Source: Symbiodinium sp. CCMP2592
Lineage: Eukaryota > Sar > Dinophyceae > Suessiales > Symbiodiniaceae
NCBI GenBank assembly: GCA_905221615.1
Contig: CAJNDT010006134.1
Span: 318,501-382,500, forward strand
DNA: 64,000 bases
Direction: 5' to 3'
Shown: piece by piece, positions 42,235 to 52,950 of the stretch
Layout of the letters: the number at the start of each line of letters is the position of its first letter
Position numbering within the stretch: position 1 is the stretch's first letter
Made by a program: the position numbers and the translations under genes
The notes under the pieces: model-generated
Database searches by the model: none
Told to the model about the DNA's origin: nothing
The model's input: the letters and a program-made list of their open reading frames with translations, nothing else

Positions 42235-42262
42235 AGGGGCGTGGGACCAGCAAACCCGAAAT

Positions 42263-42341
42263 GGGAGTTTCCGAACATTTGGGGTAGGTCCTTTTAACAA
42301 GGATCCTACTATTCAGGGTACCATATTAGGATCCCCAAATC
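42263..42341. mobile_element. Mini-element family A (copy 7, truncated)
   Basis: The left end and core (GGATCCTACTATT) are present. The right inverted repeat is missing. Confidence 0.7.
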
Positions 42342-42414
42342 TTAAACCCTAAGTCCCCAAACCCTGAGCAGAAAGAGAACGAGTTTTTGCATGGACACTG
42401 GAGGGAAGCCCTCC

Positions 42415-42550
42415 ATAAACCTCCCTAAACCCTAAACCTAAACCCCAAACCCTAAACCCTAAACCCCAAACCCTAAACCCTAAACCCCAAACCCCAAACC
42501 CTAAGGCCCTAAACCCCAAACCCTAAACCCTAAACCCCAAACCCTAAGTG
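42415..42550. repeat. CCCTAAA/CCCCAAA array
   Basis: Nearly regular CCCTAAACCCCAAA alternation. Confidence 0.93.
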
Positions 42551-42649
42551 AAGCCCTCCACGGGCCTCTCCAAAAGAAGAGCCGGCACGCAGCATCGCTG
42601 TGCGCAGCCTGGAGACTTGGAGCTGGGTCTGAGGGTGCTTTTTGTTCGG

Positions 42650-42835
42650 TTTAGGATTTAGGGTTTAGGGTTTATAGGGTTTTGTATTAAGGTTTAGGGT
42701 TTGGGGGTTTAGGGTTTAGGGTTTTAGGGGGGGTTGGGGGCTCGGGAGGGGGTTTAGGGTTTGGGGTTCAGGGTGTAGGGTCTGGGGGTTTAGGGTTAGG
42801 GAGTTCAGGGTGTAGGATTTGGGGGTTTAGGGTGC
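42650..42835. repeat. TTTAGGG array, variable
   Basis: Includes GGGGGTTTAGGG and GTGTAGGG units; faces the preceding CCCTAAA array. Confidence 0.9.
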
Positions 42836-42839
42836 AACG

Positions 42840-43650
42840 AGAAGCTGAAAAGGAAAACCTCAACGCATGCTCTGCAATGAACGTAAAAAACTGGAGAGCC
42901 TAAGCCCCTTGTAGACCCTGATTAGACCATGAAGCCACGGTGGCTCGCAGACTATTGCTAAATCGCGCGATTTCGGAAACCGATCTTCAATTTAGTGGCT
43001 CAGGCTTAGGATTCCAATTGGACACTCCAGGAGGGCAAAAGTAGAATCAAAGACTCGGAATCATCTCCGGGGATCGAAAGTCGGCATTGGCTTTGCTGCG
43101 TTACATAGGATGGTGCCTCTGCATTGGAATGACTCGCAGCGGGAATTCTTTCTGGCCAGCATGTTCAATAGATTGTCCTGCTTGCTTCACGAAACATTGA
43201 ACAAGTTTCGGGTGTGGTTGCTTTCGCGTCTCGGAAACTACGGGGAGAACAAGCGCTTCTGGCTGTCTCCAATCCAGGAAATAGCCTAACCCGAGTTCGT
43301 AAGTCTAAGGCCTAAACCTTAATCAATCCGCGTAATGCTTAAGACACCCCCAAAAGTTGGTGCAATCGTGCTGGCCTGGCCTGCAATCGCGCTGGCTGGG
43401 CTTGAGTCAACAAATCTGGGCTCCGATAGCTATCAATTCAGGAACGTCTCCAGAATCTTTTGGCTTTGACCTAGTCAATTTGGGTAACGGCCACGGCTCC
43501 ATCTTAAGCTTTCCTGGGCAGAGCTCAGTACCAGGTCGGGGCCCTGTCAGATCACGTTCCAGGCCAGCCGGTTGCCCGGCCAGTCACCGACCAGTACGAC
43601 TAGGCGATCTGGAAAATTTGGGTTCGCAGCCCCAACCCCGCCCCCCCGTC
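42840..43650. other. Repeat-poor block, no gene assigned
   Basis: No telomere words from about 42845 to 43320. A plus frame 43357-43941 is open, but it crosses a GGGT microsatellite and has no motif. Confidence 0.4.
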
Positions 43651-43653
43651 CCG

Positions 43654-43693
43654 GGTGGGTGGGTGGTGGGTGGGTGGGTGGGTGAGTGGGTGC
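43654..43693. repeat. (GGGT)n microsatellite, G-quadruplex-prone
   Basis: About ten G3 runs separated by single T or GT, meeting the usual G3-short-loop pattern. Confidence 0.88.
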
Positions 43694-43699
43694 GGGTGG

Positions 43700-44130
43700 G
43701 CCCCAGCGGACTGGTTCAATGGCAATGCGACCCGATTCAACCTACTGTCGGACTTCAATTGCCTTGTCTCAGATCTGTCCATTTCTGCTTCGCAGATACA
43801 CCAATTCCCTATTTCATCACGCCCAAGCCCGACCTGGTGTATCTCCAGACCCAGAACGGCCTCCAGCAAGACCCAACTATTTTATGTTTGGACAAGAAAC
43901 CCAAAACATATCTTAAGCATTACACGGATTATTCAACCTAAACGTCAAGTCCGAAAGCCATCAACCCTACATAGATCCGAAAACCTAAGCCTCAGACCCT
44001 GATCATGAAAACCGAAATCTCAGCCCCAAAGCCAAGATCCCTGATCCCTAAACCTAAACCCTAAACCACAAAGAACGCACTGAGGTGTCGGCATTGGCAT
44101 CTGCTGCTTCCGCGCGGTCTTCCTGGCAAG
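43700..44130. other. No gene seen
   Basis: Mixed sequence with a few CCCTAAA words at 44045-44065. Confidence 0.5.
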
Positions 44131-44138
44131 ATGGAAAA

Positions 44139-44493
44139 GCTGTCTGGCTCTTAGTAGGGAATGGGGATCCTAGTAGTCCCTATATGAGGGTTTAGGGTTG
44201 AGGGTAGAAGGTTTAGGGTTTCGGTATCCCTATAGTAGCCCAGATATAATCCCCATAGTAGTCCCTGTATAGGGTTTAGGGTGTAGGGTATAAGGTTTAG
44301 GGATTCCATTTGTAGCCTCTAGCCTCTATATAATCCCCAAGAATAATCCCCAATATGGGAGTTTCCGAAGATAAGGGACCCTAATATAGTACCCTTAATA
44401 GTAGGAGCCTTCTTATAAGGACTCCAAAATAAGGTACCCCCAATTTTCGGAAACTCCCATATACATTCCCTCATTCCCTACCAGGAACCAGGG
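44139..44493. mobile_element. Family L element with telomere-like and family A insertions
   Basis: CTGTCTGGCTCTTAGTAGGG at the left and CCTACCAGGAACCAGGGAG at the right. The interior is split by two GGTTTAGGG-type patches (about 44186-44232 and 44270-44305) and by a complete family A element. Confidence 0.75.
44357..44458. mobile_element. Mini-element family A (copy 8, nested)
   Basis: Perfect ends with target duplication ATAT. It is inserted inside a larger family L element (44139-44493), so it is younger than that element. Confidence 0.87.
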
Positions 44494-44574
44494 AGTCGGT
44501 AAAGTGGCTCAGGGCTTCAGGGAATCCGCAGGTCGCGAAGAAGCCCCCCAAAAAAGGCAAGTAAGGAAAAAGGG

Positions 44575-44695
44575 TACAGTTTAGGGTTTAGGGGTTGGGG
44601 GTTCAGGGGTTTAGGGTTTAGGGGTTTGGGGGTTTGGGGGTTTAGGGGTTTAGGGGTTGAGGGGTTTTAGGGTTTAGGGTAGGGTTTAGGGCTCA
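44575..44695. repeat. TTTAGGG/TTTGGGGG array
   Basis: About 115 bp of variant units. Confidence 0.92.
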
Positions 44696-44699
44696 TTCG

Positions 44700-45116
44700 G
44701 GGCCAAGAATGTGAAAGCATATGAAACGCGCATCGGGAATAGGTTTTGGGCATCGGGCAGAGGGGTTTTAAGGTTTGTCTCCGGACATAACAGTCAGTAG
44801 AGTAGAAATCGAGTTGTACCCTGGGTATCATATCATTGAAGTGCTGTGAATCCAAACACCTACAATACCAGGCAAGACACTACAGCACACCTCTAAACCC
44901 TCAAGACGATAACAACTAGAATTTGTACGTGTTCACGACCGGCTCATACAATCGTCACCCAGCCCCAATCCCAGCCCCAGCCGAGCCCCCCACCGCTCAA
45001 GCCCCAGCAGCCAAGCCCGTCCTTTTTTCTCCAAACCCTCGCAAAAGGTTCGGTGAAAACGATTCGGTCAAAACTCAGGCATTCAAACCCTGTAAAGTTT
45101 CCATAAATCCTAAACC
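44700..45116. other. No gene seen
   Basis: CCAGCCCCAGCC-type short repeats at 44960-44990; no motif. Confidence 0.5.
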
Positions 45117-45704
45117 CTAAACCCTAAATCCAAGTAGCGTCTGCATTGCAACTTTGACTACCATTGGTTGTGGCATCGGATCCACCGCCCGGTCTCTGCA
45201 TCTGCGAAGGCCAGCCGGGGCGACCCCATTAGGGCCAACCCCTCCACAAGCTGGATCTGGGGACGCTTCAAGCGCTAACAGTAGTGCGCCCTCGTTCTCA
45301 AGCAGCTTGCTGTGCACCGACATCATGGCTACAGACGTGTCGGTCTTCCTTACGCCGAGTGCGCAGATAGCTTGCCGCCGCCGCAACTGCAAAGCCATTG
45401 CAGTCGTGACCCAAAGGCTGGCTTAGTCGGCATCCCAAGCGTTTCAATATGTGAACCGAGCCAGCGACTTTCGACTGGCAACTCAACTTCAGTCATTAGG
45501 GCTGAGACGTATAGTGGACGGATCGTTGCTGTCAGTCCACTCGCGAATGCCACACTGCTCGCTTGCGAGCACAGGTGCGTCGCTGACCCAGCCACAGATT
45601 CGCTGGCATATGTCAGTAGCGGGTTCGACCGTGCTGTAAAATGTTCAGCCACTGCGACCACACCTCCGATTAGAGAGCTCATTGCGGCCAGTCGTACAGT
45701 ATAG
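45117..45704 (-). pseudogene. Possible frameshifted coding remnant, Ala/Ser-rich
   Basis: This block lacks telomere-like words and is open on both strands. On the minus strand one frame (to 45350) reads VAEHFTARSNPLLTYASES. A second frame (45398-45117) reads TDTSVAMMSVHSKLLENEGA and ALLLALEASPDPACGG. A single frameshift near 45390 would join them. Plus-strand frames 45154-45426 and 45312-45704 compete, and I could not decide between strands from motifs. The family is unknown. Confidence 0.3.
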
Positions 45705-45709
45705 TTTTA

Positions 45710-46375
45710 CACACACTTGCGGCTTAGGGCTTGACATCCCTGAGACCCCAAAGCGAATTATAACATGCACTTGAGACCCACAGTCAGAGCAAGAGTCTTG
45801 AAACCCTCGACCGTTATAACAACATCCTCAACCCTACACTTTGCGCCGAAAACGAACACCCTGTCGAGCCCTTACAGGAAACATCCGGAGGAGAGCGCAG
45901 CAAACCCTGGAGGCCTCGAAAGGTGGGATGAAGTTAGGTAGGATTAAGGATCCCTTGAATAAGGACTCTTAAAACCAAAGACCCTAAACCCTACATCCTA
46001 AGACCTTTATAAATTTATAACCCTTAACCCTAAACCCCCCACTTTCATCCCACCATTGGAGCCCTTTAAAGACCGAGGACTAGGCTCCGTGAAGGAGAAT
46101 CGGCGTTTTGGCGCCGCCTGGAGATGCATTCAAGGCTTCACGTAGCTTTACAGGACGTTATTGTGTTTCATATTGTAATTTTGCTTCATACTACAACATT
46201 GCTTCATACTATCATAGTGCTTATTGATAAAGAAAGGTATTGAATTCGCGCCTTGCTGGGTTTTGTGAAGGTTTATAGGGCGGTTATGAGGTTTACTGGT
46301 GGTTTTATGCAGAGGGAGCTTATAGGGTTTATGCAGGTCTCAAGGAATCAAACCGCTCCTTCAAGGTCTCTAACT
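45710..46375. other. No gene seen; short TACTA-rich repeats
   Basis: GCTTCATACTA recurs two to three times at 46180-46215. An inverted-repeat element occupies 45924-46055. Confidence 0.5.
45924..46055. mobile_element. Single-copy inverted-repeat element with telomere-like interior
   Basis: Ends GGTGGGATGAAGTTAGG and CCACTTTCATCCCACC enclose CCCTAAA-type words and CCTTTATAAATTTATAACCC. Confidence 0.55.
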
Positions 46376-46376
46376 A

Positions 46377-46482
46377 GGATACCCAGTAACCTAAGAATAA
46401 AAAGGCCTCTCTTTTTGGTATTGGGTAACTTTATAAGGAACCTAGGACTACAAAACGGGAATAAGGGTACTACTGGGCATCC
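46377..46482. mobile_element. Mini-element family J (copy 2)
   Basis: Flanked by TA and, outside that, by the 17-bp direct repeat TCCTTCAAGGTCTCTAA (46357-46373 and 46486-46502). The interior differs from copy 1 at only a few positions. Confidence 0.85.
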
Positions 46483-46582
46483 TAGTCCTTCAAGGTCTCT
46501 AACGGTTTAGTGCTTCGGGTCTCAGGAGTGCTGGGTCTGGGGGAGTCACATGAGGCCCAGGGCTAAGAGTTGAGGCCGTATA

Positions 46583-46676
46583 CTGTGGGGGGCTTAATAA
46601 TTAGAACAGGGCTTTGGTTTTGGGGGTATTTTATACTATAAGTATAATAAGGAACCATCCAAATGGCATTGGTAAG
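46583..46676. mobile_element. Family E element, degenerate
   Basis: GGCTTAATAATTAGAACAGGG core with an ATTGGTAAGTATA right side; the right arm is eroded. Confidence 0.6.
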
Positions 46677-46703
46677 TATACCCTCAACCCTAAACCCTTT
46701 ACG

Positions 46704-47010
46704 TCAACCATGCACTAGGTCATCCCCTCCTCCCATGACCGTAGTATTGTCGGCGTGTAGGTCCCCCAGAAGACACATTTCGTCTCGAAGGGTTCCAGGT
46801 CCAAGACATGTTTGAATAAGGGAACTCCAGAAAGTTGGAATATGGATTAATGGTAGGATCCCCTATACTTTACCTTAAAGGGGCTACGATAATGATATTC
46901 CAACTTTCTGGCTTCTACTGTATTGAAGACCACCTGCATGGTCTCTTTCCCTGGGTCCTCCTTGGATTGGAAGTCAGTTGTTGACGAACTTCCCTTTGGC
47001 TTCTGTGACC
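46704..47010 (-). pseudogene. DNase I-like endonuclease fragment interrupted by a TA-type element
   Basis: Removing element 46819-46920 and one TA restores a minus-strand frame. It includes ETMQVVFNIQ and RDEMCLLGDLHADNTTVM before stopping at 46704. The string LLGDLHADN matches the GDxNA-type core of endonuclease/exonuclease/phosphatase proteins, here with His for the usual Asn. Upstream codons run through RCWSQKPKGSSSTTDFQSK. It may come from a LINE endonuclease or a cellular DNase I-like gene. The fragment has no start and only one recognisable motif, so it is a remnant or a terminal exon. Confidence 0.5.
46819..46920. mobile_element. Mini-element family G (copy 2)
   Basis: Reverse orientation: AGGGAACTCCAGAAAGTTGG to CAACTTTCTGGCTTCTACTG, flanked by TA. 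It interrupts the DNase I-like fragment. Confidence 0.86.
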
Positions 47011-47224
47011 AGCACCGAACGTCTGGTCACGGCTGCCACGGTGCTGGGGTAGTGGGTCATCAAAGCATGAGTCATTATATAATATGAAAAGCCAGCGGGG
47101 CAGTAAACGACTGGGAGTTTGGAGTGTGCATTCGAGTTTGCAGAAGCTCCCAGTCGAATTGGTTGCCGATCCTTCGATTCATTTGCTTCCAAAATCCAGC
47201 GCAACTTGACAACGACACGCACTT

Positions 47225-48590
47225 GATCTGTCGGACGGCGTTCTACGGGTTCTCAGCACAGCTATAGCTACACTATACTATCCGATTCTGAGCACCCTTT
47301 ATGCCGAACAATACCGATGACCAAAGTCAATATCCAACAGCATTTTAAAGCATCGCACTAATTGGAGAAAAAAACGCTCATAACATCGTAACAAGAAACC
47401 GCCACAGCCGTTGAGGAATATGTTATATAATATCGTCAGGGATACCGCAATTACGGCTCAAGGCTTACCTACAGGGCCTTGCTAAAATCCTCATGATTTC
47501 AAAATCTTCCAAATACGGATCTCTCCAACCCAAGCCTTTTATTCAGGCCCTGGATCAGGCGGAAGGACTCTGGTGGGTTTCTGACTGCACTGAACCTGGC
47601 CATAACGAAACACTCCCCCAAACCGAAAATCCTAATGTGGGTGCCTTAGTAATCAAAATAGGGTTTTGGCCCGACATAGTATTGGAAATTATCTCGGCCC
47701 CTACATTAAACCCTAGTCCCGCAAACCCGATCGAAATCTTTGCCTCGTCTGCTGAAGAGGAGCCACCTAAGCTGGATTAAGGTTTGTGCATTTCGGGTCT
47801 GGGGCTGAGGGCTTCGAAGTAGGATTCAAGATTTTCTGTCTCGGTTTTCTAAAGTCTCGTATTTGGTGTCTTTGGATCTACGGCTGGATGTTAGGAATTT
47901 TTGGCTTAGGGTCGCATTAAGGGTTCATAGGGTATGTGGCTTCAAGGAGTGTTCATGGCGAGCTCAGTTTAACACCCCTGGGAAGTGAGCCATGCCCGCT
48001 AACGAAAGCGTGCAAGCCGTCTTATGGTTATTACAGACTAATGACTGATCCGCCAATCAATCGCCACCAAAAAGCCTAAACCCTAATTAATCCACTTACA
48101 ATGCTGGCTTAGGTACTTGCAAAGCCATGCATAGCTATGAACCTTCAACTGCTGAACCCGCAAACTCAACAGCCTGCGCCCCAAGTCCCGAATAAGAACG
48201 AACAGTATTCCCGGCGTTTTGCCTAATGTACGTAGAGTATACTATCCCCCCAAAGACCCTACTCTGGGTAAGAATTGGAATACTGATTGTGGAGTTTATT
48301 GCAGAATATAGAGCGACTGCAAGGGGATACCATTCCTAGCACCGACCTCTATACTGTCTTTCACAACAAGTATGCACAGACACACACCCATACATGCTTT
48401 AGGAGAACAAGCATAAAGCATAATGGCTAAAGACTACAGGGCCGAGTGCCTGGAGTTTGAAGGTGCCGGGTCAAAGGGTTAGGGCTTGCAGGGTTTAGGG
48501 AGAGGGTTTAGGGGCTTAGAATGTTGGGGCTGGCTCTTACAGTGCCTGTGGGCTTTGGGTTTCGGAGCTGAGTGCGCTAAACTAGAAATA
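47225..48590. other. Repeat-poor block, no gene assigned
   Basis: A plus frame 47493-47633 (KYGSLQPKPFIQALDQAEGL) runs into a short family E element. No domain recognised. Few telomere words. Confidence 0.35.
47635..47706. mobile_element. Mini-element family E (short copy)
   Basis: Arms ATGTGGGTGCC / GGCCCCTACAT, flanked by TA; internally deleted to 72 bp. Confidence 0.75.
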
Positions 48591-48591
48591 T

Positions 48592-48693
48592 GTGAGTTTC
48601 CGAAAATAAAGGGCCCAAATATTGTACCCTGTATAGTAGGATCATTATTATAAGGACCCCAAAGTAAGGTACCCCTAATTTTCGGCAACTCCC
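48592..48693. mobile_element. Mini-element family A (copy 9)
   Basis: Ends GTGAGTTTCCG / CGGCAACTCCC with target duplication ATAT. Confidence 0.85.
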
Positions 48694-49095
48694 ATATGGT
48701 GGGCTGTCGGCTTGCGAAGCGTCCCGAATGTGCGAGAACAAGTGTGCGCTCAGCGGCTATCACTGCTGATGGATGCCACGTCCACGCCGACAGGATACTC
48801 CTGGCACGGGGTGTGGGGTTTGAGAAGGTGTCGGTTCAGGGTTTGAGCTGTAGGCCCTTAGCGCTTTCGTTAGGGTTTGGAGCTTAAAGTTTTATGGATT
48901 TGGGCTTTACGGTTTCGGATGGTTTGCTTGTTTTAAGGCCCGTTCCTCCTGCTTAGTCGAAACACCACTATGCTGAAGCCAGTGGGACAAGCGATTAAAC
49001 AGGGCTCAGCCTTGACCTGTAGGCGTTTGTTGTTAGGGTTTCAGAGTCCTGGGTCTATTGCAAACCAGACAGAAAGAATTGACGGGGCTCAGGGT
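48694..49095. other. No gene assigned
   Basis: A plus frame beside family A (RTSVRSAAITADGCHVHADR) is protein-like for about 40 codons, without a family. Confidence 0.3.
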
Positions 49096-49098
49096 GTA

Positions 49099-49197
49099 CT
49101 ATAGGGGCCTTAATAATAGGAATAGGGTTTTGGTGCCTACTATATTTACAACAAGGAATTCCCAATATAGTATTGGAAAATATTTAGGCCTCTATAG
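49099..49197. mobile_element. Mini-element family E (copy 7)
   Basis: Arms CTATAGGGGCC / GGCCTCTATAG, flanked by TA on both sides. Confidence 0.83.
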
Positions 49198-49380
49198 TAG
49201 GCGGAGAGACTCCCCCCACCCAAAACCCGAACTCACCAAAAAAGACCGTCATAGAAACCTGAACTCACCCACAAAAGACCGTAATTAGAAGCCCTTACAG
49301 AATGAACTCCGTAAACGCGCAACCTTGCAGCTCTTAACTCACACACCCGATGCAAGCAAAACCTGCATTCTCATCATATC

Positions 49381-49503
49381 CAAGGGTAAAAGGAAGGACC
49401 CTTAATAAGGACCCCTAGGTATATACCCTTAATATAGCTGTTATATACCCATTATATAGCCCATTATAGGGTCCCCATTAAGGGTCCCTCCTCTTCCCCT
49501 TTG
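49381..49503. mobile_element. Mini-element family F (copy 3)
   Basis: CAAGGGTAAAAGGAAGGACC left end and TCCCTCCTCTTCCCCTTTG right end; the centre is nearly identical to copy 1. Confidence 0.83.
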
Positions 49504-49926
49504 ATCATAGATTCTACTACAGCCCGGCGCACTTTGTTGCAGGACCCTGCGAATGTAGGTGTCTGTGGAATCAGGATAATTAGTCAGTTATCTTATAGTG
49601 TCGTTTTCACGAGGCAGCCTAGGGAATAGTACCACTTACTACACAGGATACTTGTACCTATACAGGCTTCTATATTGAAGAGCCTGTGCCTTTGATGGGA
49701 GCCCCATTATGTGCCTGCGAACCCAGATGCTACCGTGACGAGGCTGGGAATTCCGAATGCAGGAGCCTGAATCAGTAGAACAGGGATCCTGAGGTATGCT
49801 ATTGTATGATTATGATGATATATGGACTATAGGGCGATGTTTTGAAGAATTTTCCGCTGGCGATGCTAGTGAGAATTAAAAACTGACACCACATTGAAGC
49901 TGAGCGACATACAAGCAAACGCAACT
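49504..49926. other. Downstream flank of RCC1-like copy 4, no gene
   Basis: Unique sequence; no similarity to the flanks of the other copies was noticed. Confidence 0.5.
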
Positions 49927-51261
49927 CTATCGAACAGGCTTTAGCTCGTCCGGGAAAGGAACGGGGTCGCTACCACCGTCAGTACCACCCCAACTCACGA
50001 TCGATCCATCGTCAAGAATGGCAAGAAACGAACTGTCAGAGCCTTGGAGCTCTGGCACATGCTTCAGCTGGCTCTGCACAGCAGTACTGTCGCCTCCGGA
50101 GTCAGGATCACCCCAGGTGACGACAGATCCATCGCCCAAAATGGCGGCAAACGCCCCGCCAGAGGCTTGGATCTGCTGCACGTTCGTTAGCTGACCCTGC
50201 ACAGCACTGCTGTCACCACCATAGACAGCAAGACCCCAGGTCACAACGGATCCATCGCCAAGAATGGCAGCAAAAGCAGCGCAAGAGGCTTGGATCTGCT
50301 GCACATTCTTCAGCCGATCCTGCACAGCACTGCTGTCACCACCAAAGTCAGCAGAGCCCCAGGTCACCACCGATCCATCAACAAGAATGGCGGCAAGAGC
50401 ATTGGCACAGGCTTGGATTTGCTGGACATTCTTCAGCTGGCCACGCACAGCACTGCTGTCCCCACCAAAGTCAGCATGACCCCAGGTCACAACGGATCCA
50501 TCGCCCAAAATGGCAGCAAAAGCGTAGTCAGAGGATTGGATCTGCTGCACTTGCTGCAGCCAAACCTGCACAGCTCTGCTGTCGCCACCGAAGTCATCAC
50601 GACCCCAGGTCACCACGCATCCATCGACAAGAATGGCAGCAAAAGCCCTGCTAGTGGCTTGAATCTGTCGCACATTCTTGAGCTGACCCTGCACAGCACT
50701 ACTGTCGCCACCGCACTCAGCATCACCCCAGGTCACTACACATCCGTCGCCAACAATGGCAGCAAAGGCGCCGCCAGTGGCTTGGATCTGCTGCACATTC
50801 GTCAGCTGACCTTGAACGGCGCTGCTGTCGCTGCCAAAAATGGGAAGACCCCAGGTCACCACGGATCCATCGCCAAGAATGGCAGCAAAAGCCCCGCGAG
50901 AGGCTTGGATCTGCTGCACATCCTTCAACTTTTCCTCCACCTCACTGCTGTCGCCACCTAGGCCAGCAGCACCCCAGGTCACCACGGATCCATCGCCAAG
51001 AATTGCAGCGAAAGAGCTTTCAGTGGATTGAATTTGCACTCTCTTTACATGCAAGGTCAGCACGTCACCGTTTCGAATCTGGCAATCTGCTGTCTCTGCA
51101 CCTCCGTCCAGAACGACTCCAGAGGAGTTTAGCAACCGCCCTTTGCCGACTCCCAGTGCGATCCTTGCCCGTTGTGCCAACGTCTCCACAGTTTCGTCTA
51201 AGCCTGCTTGCACAGTAGCTGTCTTGCCACTGAGAAGTGAAACTTCCACTGCAATCGACAT
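49927..51261 (-). CDS. Ubiquitin-like/RCC1-like repeat protein, copy 4, intact
   Basis: This uninterrupted minus-strand frame has 444 residues from the conserved MSIAVEVSLLSGKTATVQ start. An in-frame Met 14 codons upstream gives a longer but non-conserved start. Residues 1 to about 75 form the ubiquitin-like segment (IRNGDVLTLHV). Nine repeats of about 41 residues follow. The last is divergent (SFLAILDDGSIVSWG), and the C-terminus PFPDELKPVR differs from the other copies. The gene is the most divergent of the four and lacks the duplicated flanks of copies 1 and 2. It is followed upstream (51350 onward) by an AT-rich microsatellite island that may hold its promoter side. A propeller-fold scaffold is the family inference; the partner is unknown. 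Confidence 0.87.
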   Translation of the reverse strand: MSIAVEVSLLSGKTATVQAGLDETVETLAQRARIALGVGKGRLLNSSGVVLDGGAETADCQIRNGDVLTLHVKRVQIQSTESSFAAILGDGSVVTWGAAGLGGDSSEVEEKLKDVQQIQASRGAFAAILGDGSVVTWGLPIFGSDSSAVQGQLTNVQQIQATGGAFAAIVGDGCVVTWGDAECGGDSSAVQGQLKNVRQIQATSRAFAAILVDGCVVTWGRDDFGGDSRAVQVWLQQVQQIQSSDYAFAAILGDGSVVTWGHADFGGDSSAVRGQLKNVQQIQACANALAAILVDGSVVTWGSADFGGDSSAVQDRLKNVQQIQASCAAFAAILGDGSVVTWGLAVYGGDSSAVQGQLTNVQQIQASGGAFAAILGDGSVVTWGDPDSGGDSTAVQSQLKHVPELQGSDSSFLAILDDGSIVSWGGTDGGSDPVPFPDELKPVR

Positions 51262-51349
51262 GACCAAAGAGAAATCTCCAATACCAGTTTTCGATTTAAT
51301 CACAGATTCGGTACTGAGATTGAAGAGTCTAGGATCCAGATGTTGGATT

Positions 51350-52599
51350 TAAGTGTATATATACATGTATATGTGCATATACATATATACTTGTATATAT
51401 GCATATAATACATGTTCATACACACACATATATATATATATGTGAACTATATATATATATGTATATACATATATATATATATATATATATACGTACATGT
51501 CTCTCTCGTTATCTCTCTCTCTCTCTATATATATACATATATATATATATATATACATACATATATGCATACATAGATACATAATCTGGATATACATAAA
51601 CATAGTATCACGACTGCCAGTGTTACTTTCATCATCAGTGTCATTATTGATCGTGCTGCTCCCATATATCATAAATTCTTGACTGCAGACCGAAGATCAT
51701 ATGCTATGAACCAAGTATTACCTGCTTGGTTATGAAGATTTTGTGTTGTATTGTAAGATAGGTGGAATACAGTGTATATTGCGTATTACATATTACGTGT
51801 ACTACTTTATACTTTTACCATACATTAGACCTTAAACACCAAAAACTTTCTAAACAGTATATTACATACCGTACAAATACTTTTTTTGCATACACCATAA
51901 TACTTGATGTCAAGCACAGTATTACATAACAGATGTTAGATGATATCTAATACATCGTATATATAAAAGAGCTGTTTTGTTGTCTGCTATATACTACATA
52001 CTGTAGGCTGTATCCTATATGCTACGTACTATGTACTGGATACTAACTACTGACAACTTTAGAATTACATATATTTTGCCGTGTATGTATGATACATATG
52101 CTATACTGTATGCTATGTACTTTATAATATATACTGTACAGTAGGTATTGTATACGATATGCTTGTTACTTTAGACCGAATATTGTATGTCGCATGTTAT
52201 TTACTTGCAACATATAGATAGACAAAAAACTAAAACAAAATGTTAAATACAGATATATATATATATACACATGTATATATCATCATATCATATTCTACAA
52301 TATATATATATATATATATACAGTATGTTCCGATTTGTTTTTATCTTATGCTATGTATACATATGTGTATGTATATATCTATATATATATATATATATAT
52401 TATTAACCTCATACATAAATATTATGCCATATATTCTACGCATGTGCGTATTGTACATATACTATATACAATGAACACCTACTATGCATGAGTATAATAT
52501 GTATTTACATAATCTAGAAAGAAATATTATATGTTTCATATTATCTGTTGCAGCTTATACCTTACATGCTATGTGTGTATACATAAATATATATGTGTG

Positions 52600-52630
<31 letters not shown>

Positions 52631-52950
52631 CTGCATATGTGTATATATATACACATGTATACATACAATCTAAATTGGATTGATTGTGTACGGTTTCAAC
52701 TTTTTCATTGCAGACTACCTATGTATTATTACATTTTCTATTATCGATGTTAGATGTGATATACTCGATTTAAAACTATGCACATAATGTAAACATTAAG
52801 AATTATGAACTGGACAGTATGGAATGTGTTCTATTTCGTGATATATATATATATATTTATATATATATATATATATGTATGACATGTAAAGTAAGAAATT
52901 AAATATACAAAAATGAAAACCGCTCTTGTTGTTCATTACATACTATCTGT
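51350..52950. repeat. AT-rich microsatellite island
   Basis: About 1.6 kb of TATA, TATG, CATA and ATAC steps, with pure (TA)n runs at 51434-51491, 52253-52320, 52380-52400, 52603-52630 and 52842-52876, and a TCTC run near 51500-51525. No telomere words and no mini-elements lie inside. Frames here encode only Tyr/Ile/His strings. Confidence 0.93.

Noticed and set aside
43357-43941. 194-codon plus-strand open frame
   Set aside because: It includes a GGGT microsatellite and low-complexity Pro/Gly/Ser text, with no domain.
46357-46502. 17-bp target duplication around family J copy 2
   Set aside because: The other J copy (13015-13120) has only TA at its borders. The 17-bp words are better explained as a pre-existing ~20-bp tandem repeat into which J inserted at TA.
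51349-51672. 107-codon Tyr/Ile-rich frame
   Set aside because: It is a translation of (TA)n/(TATG)n microsatellite.
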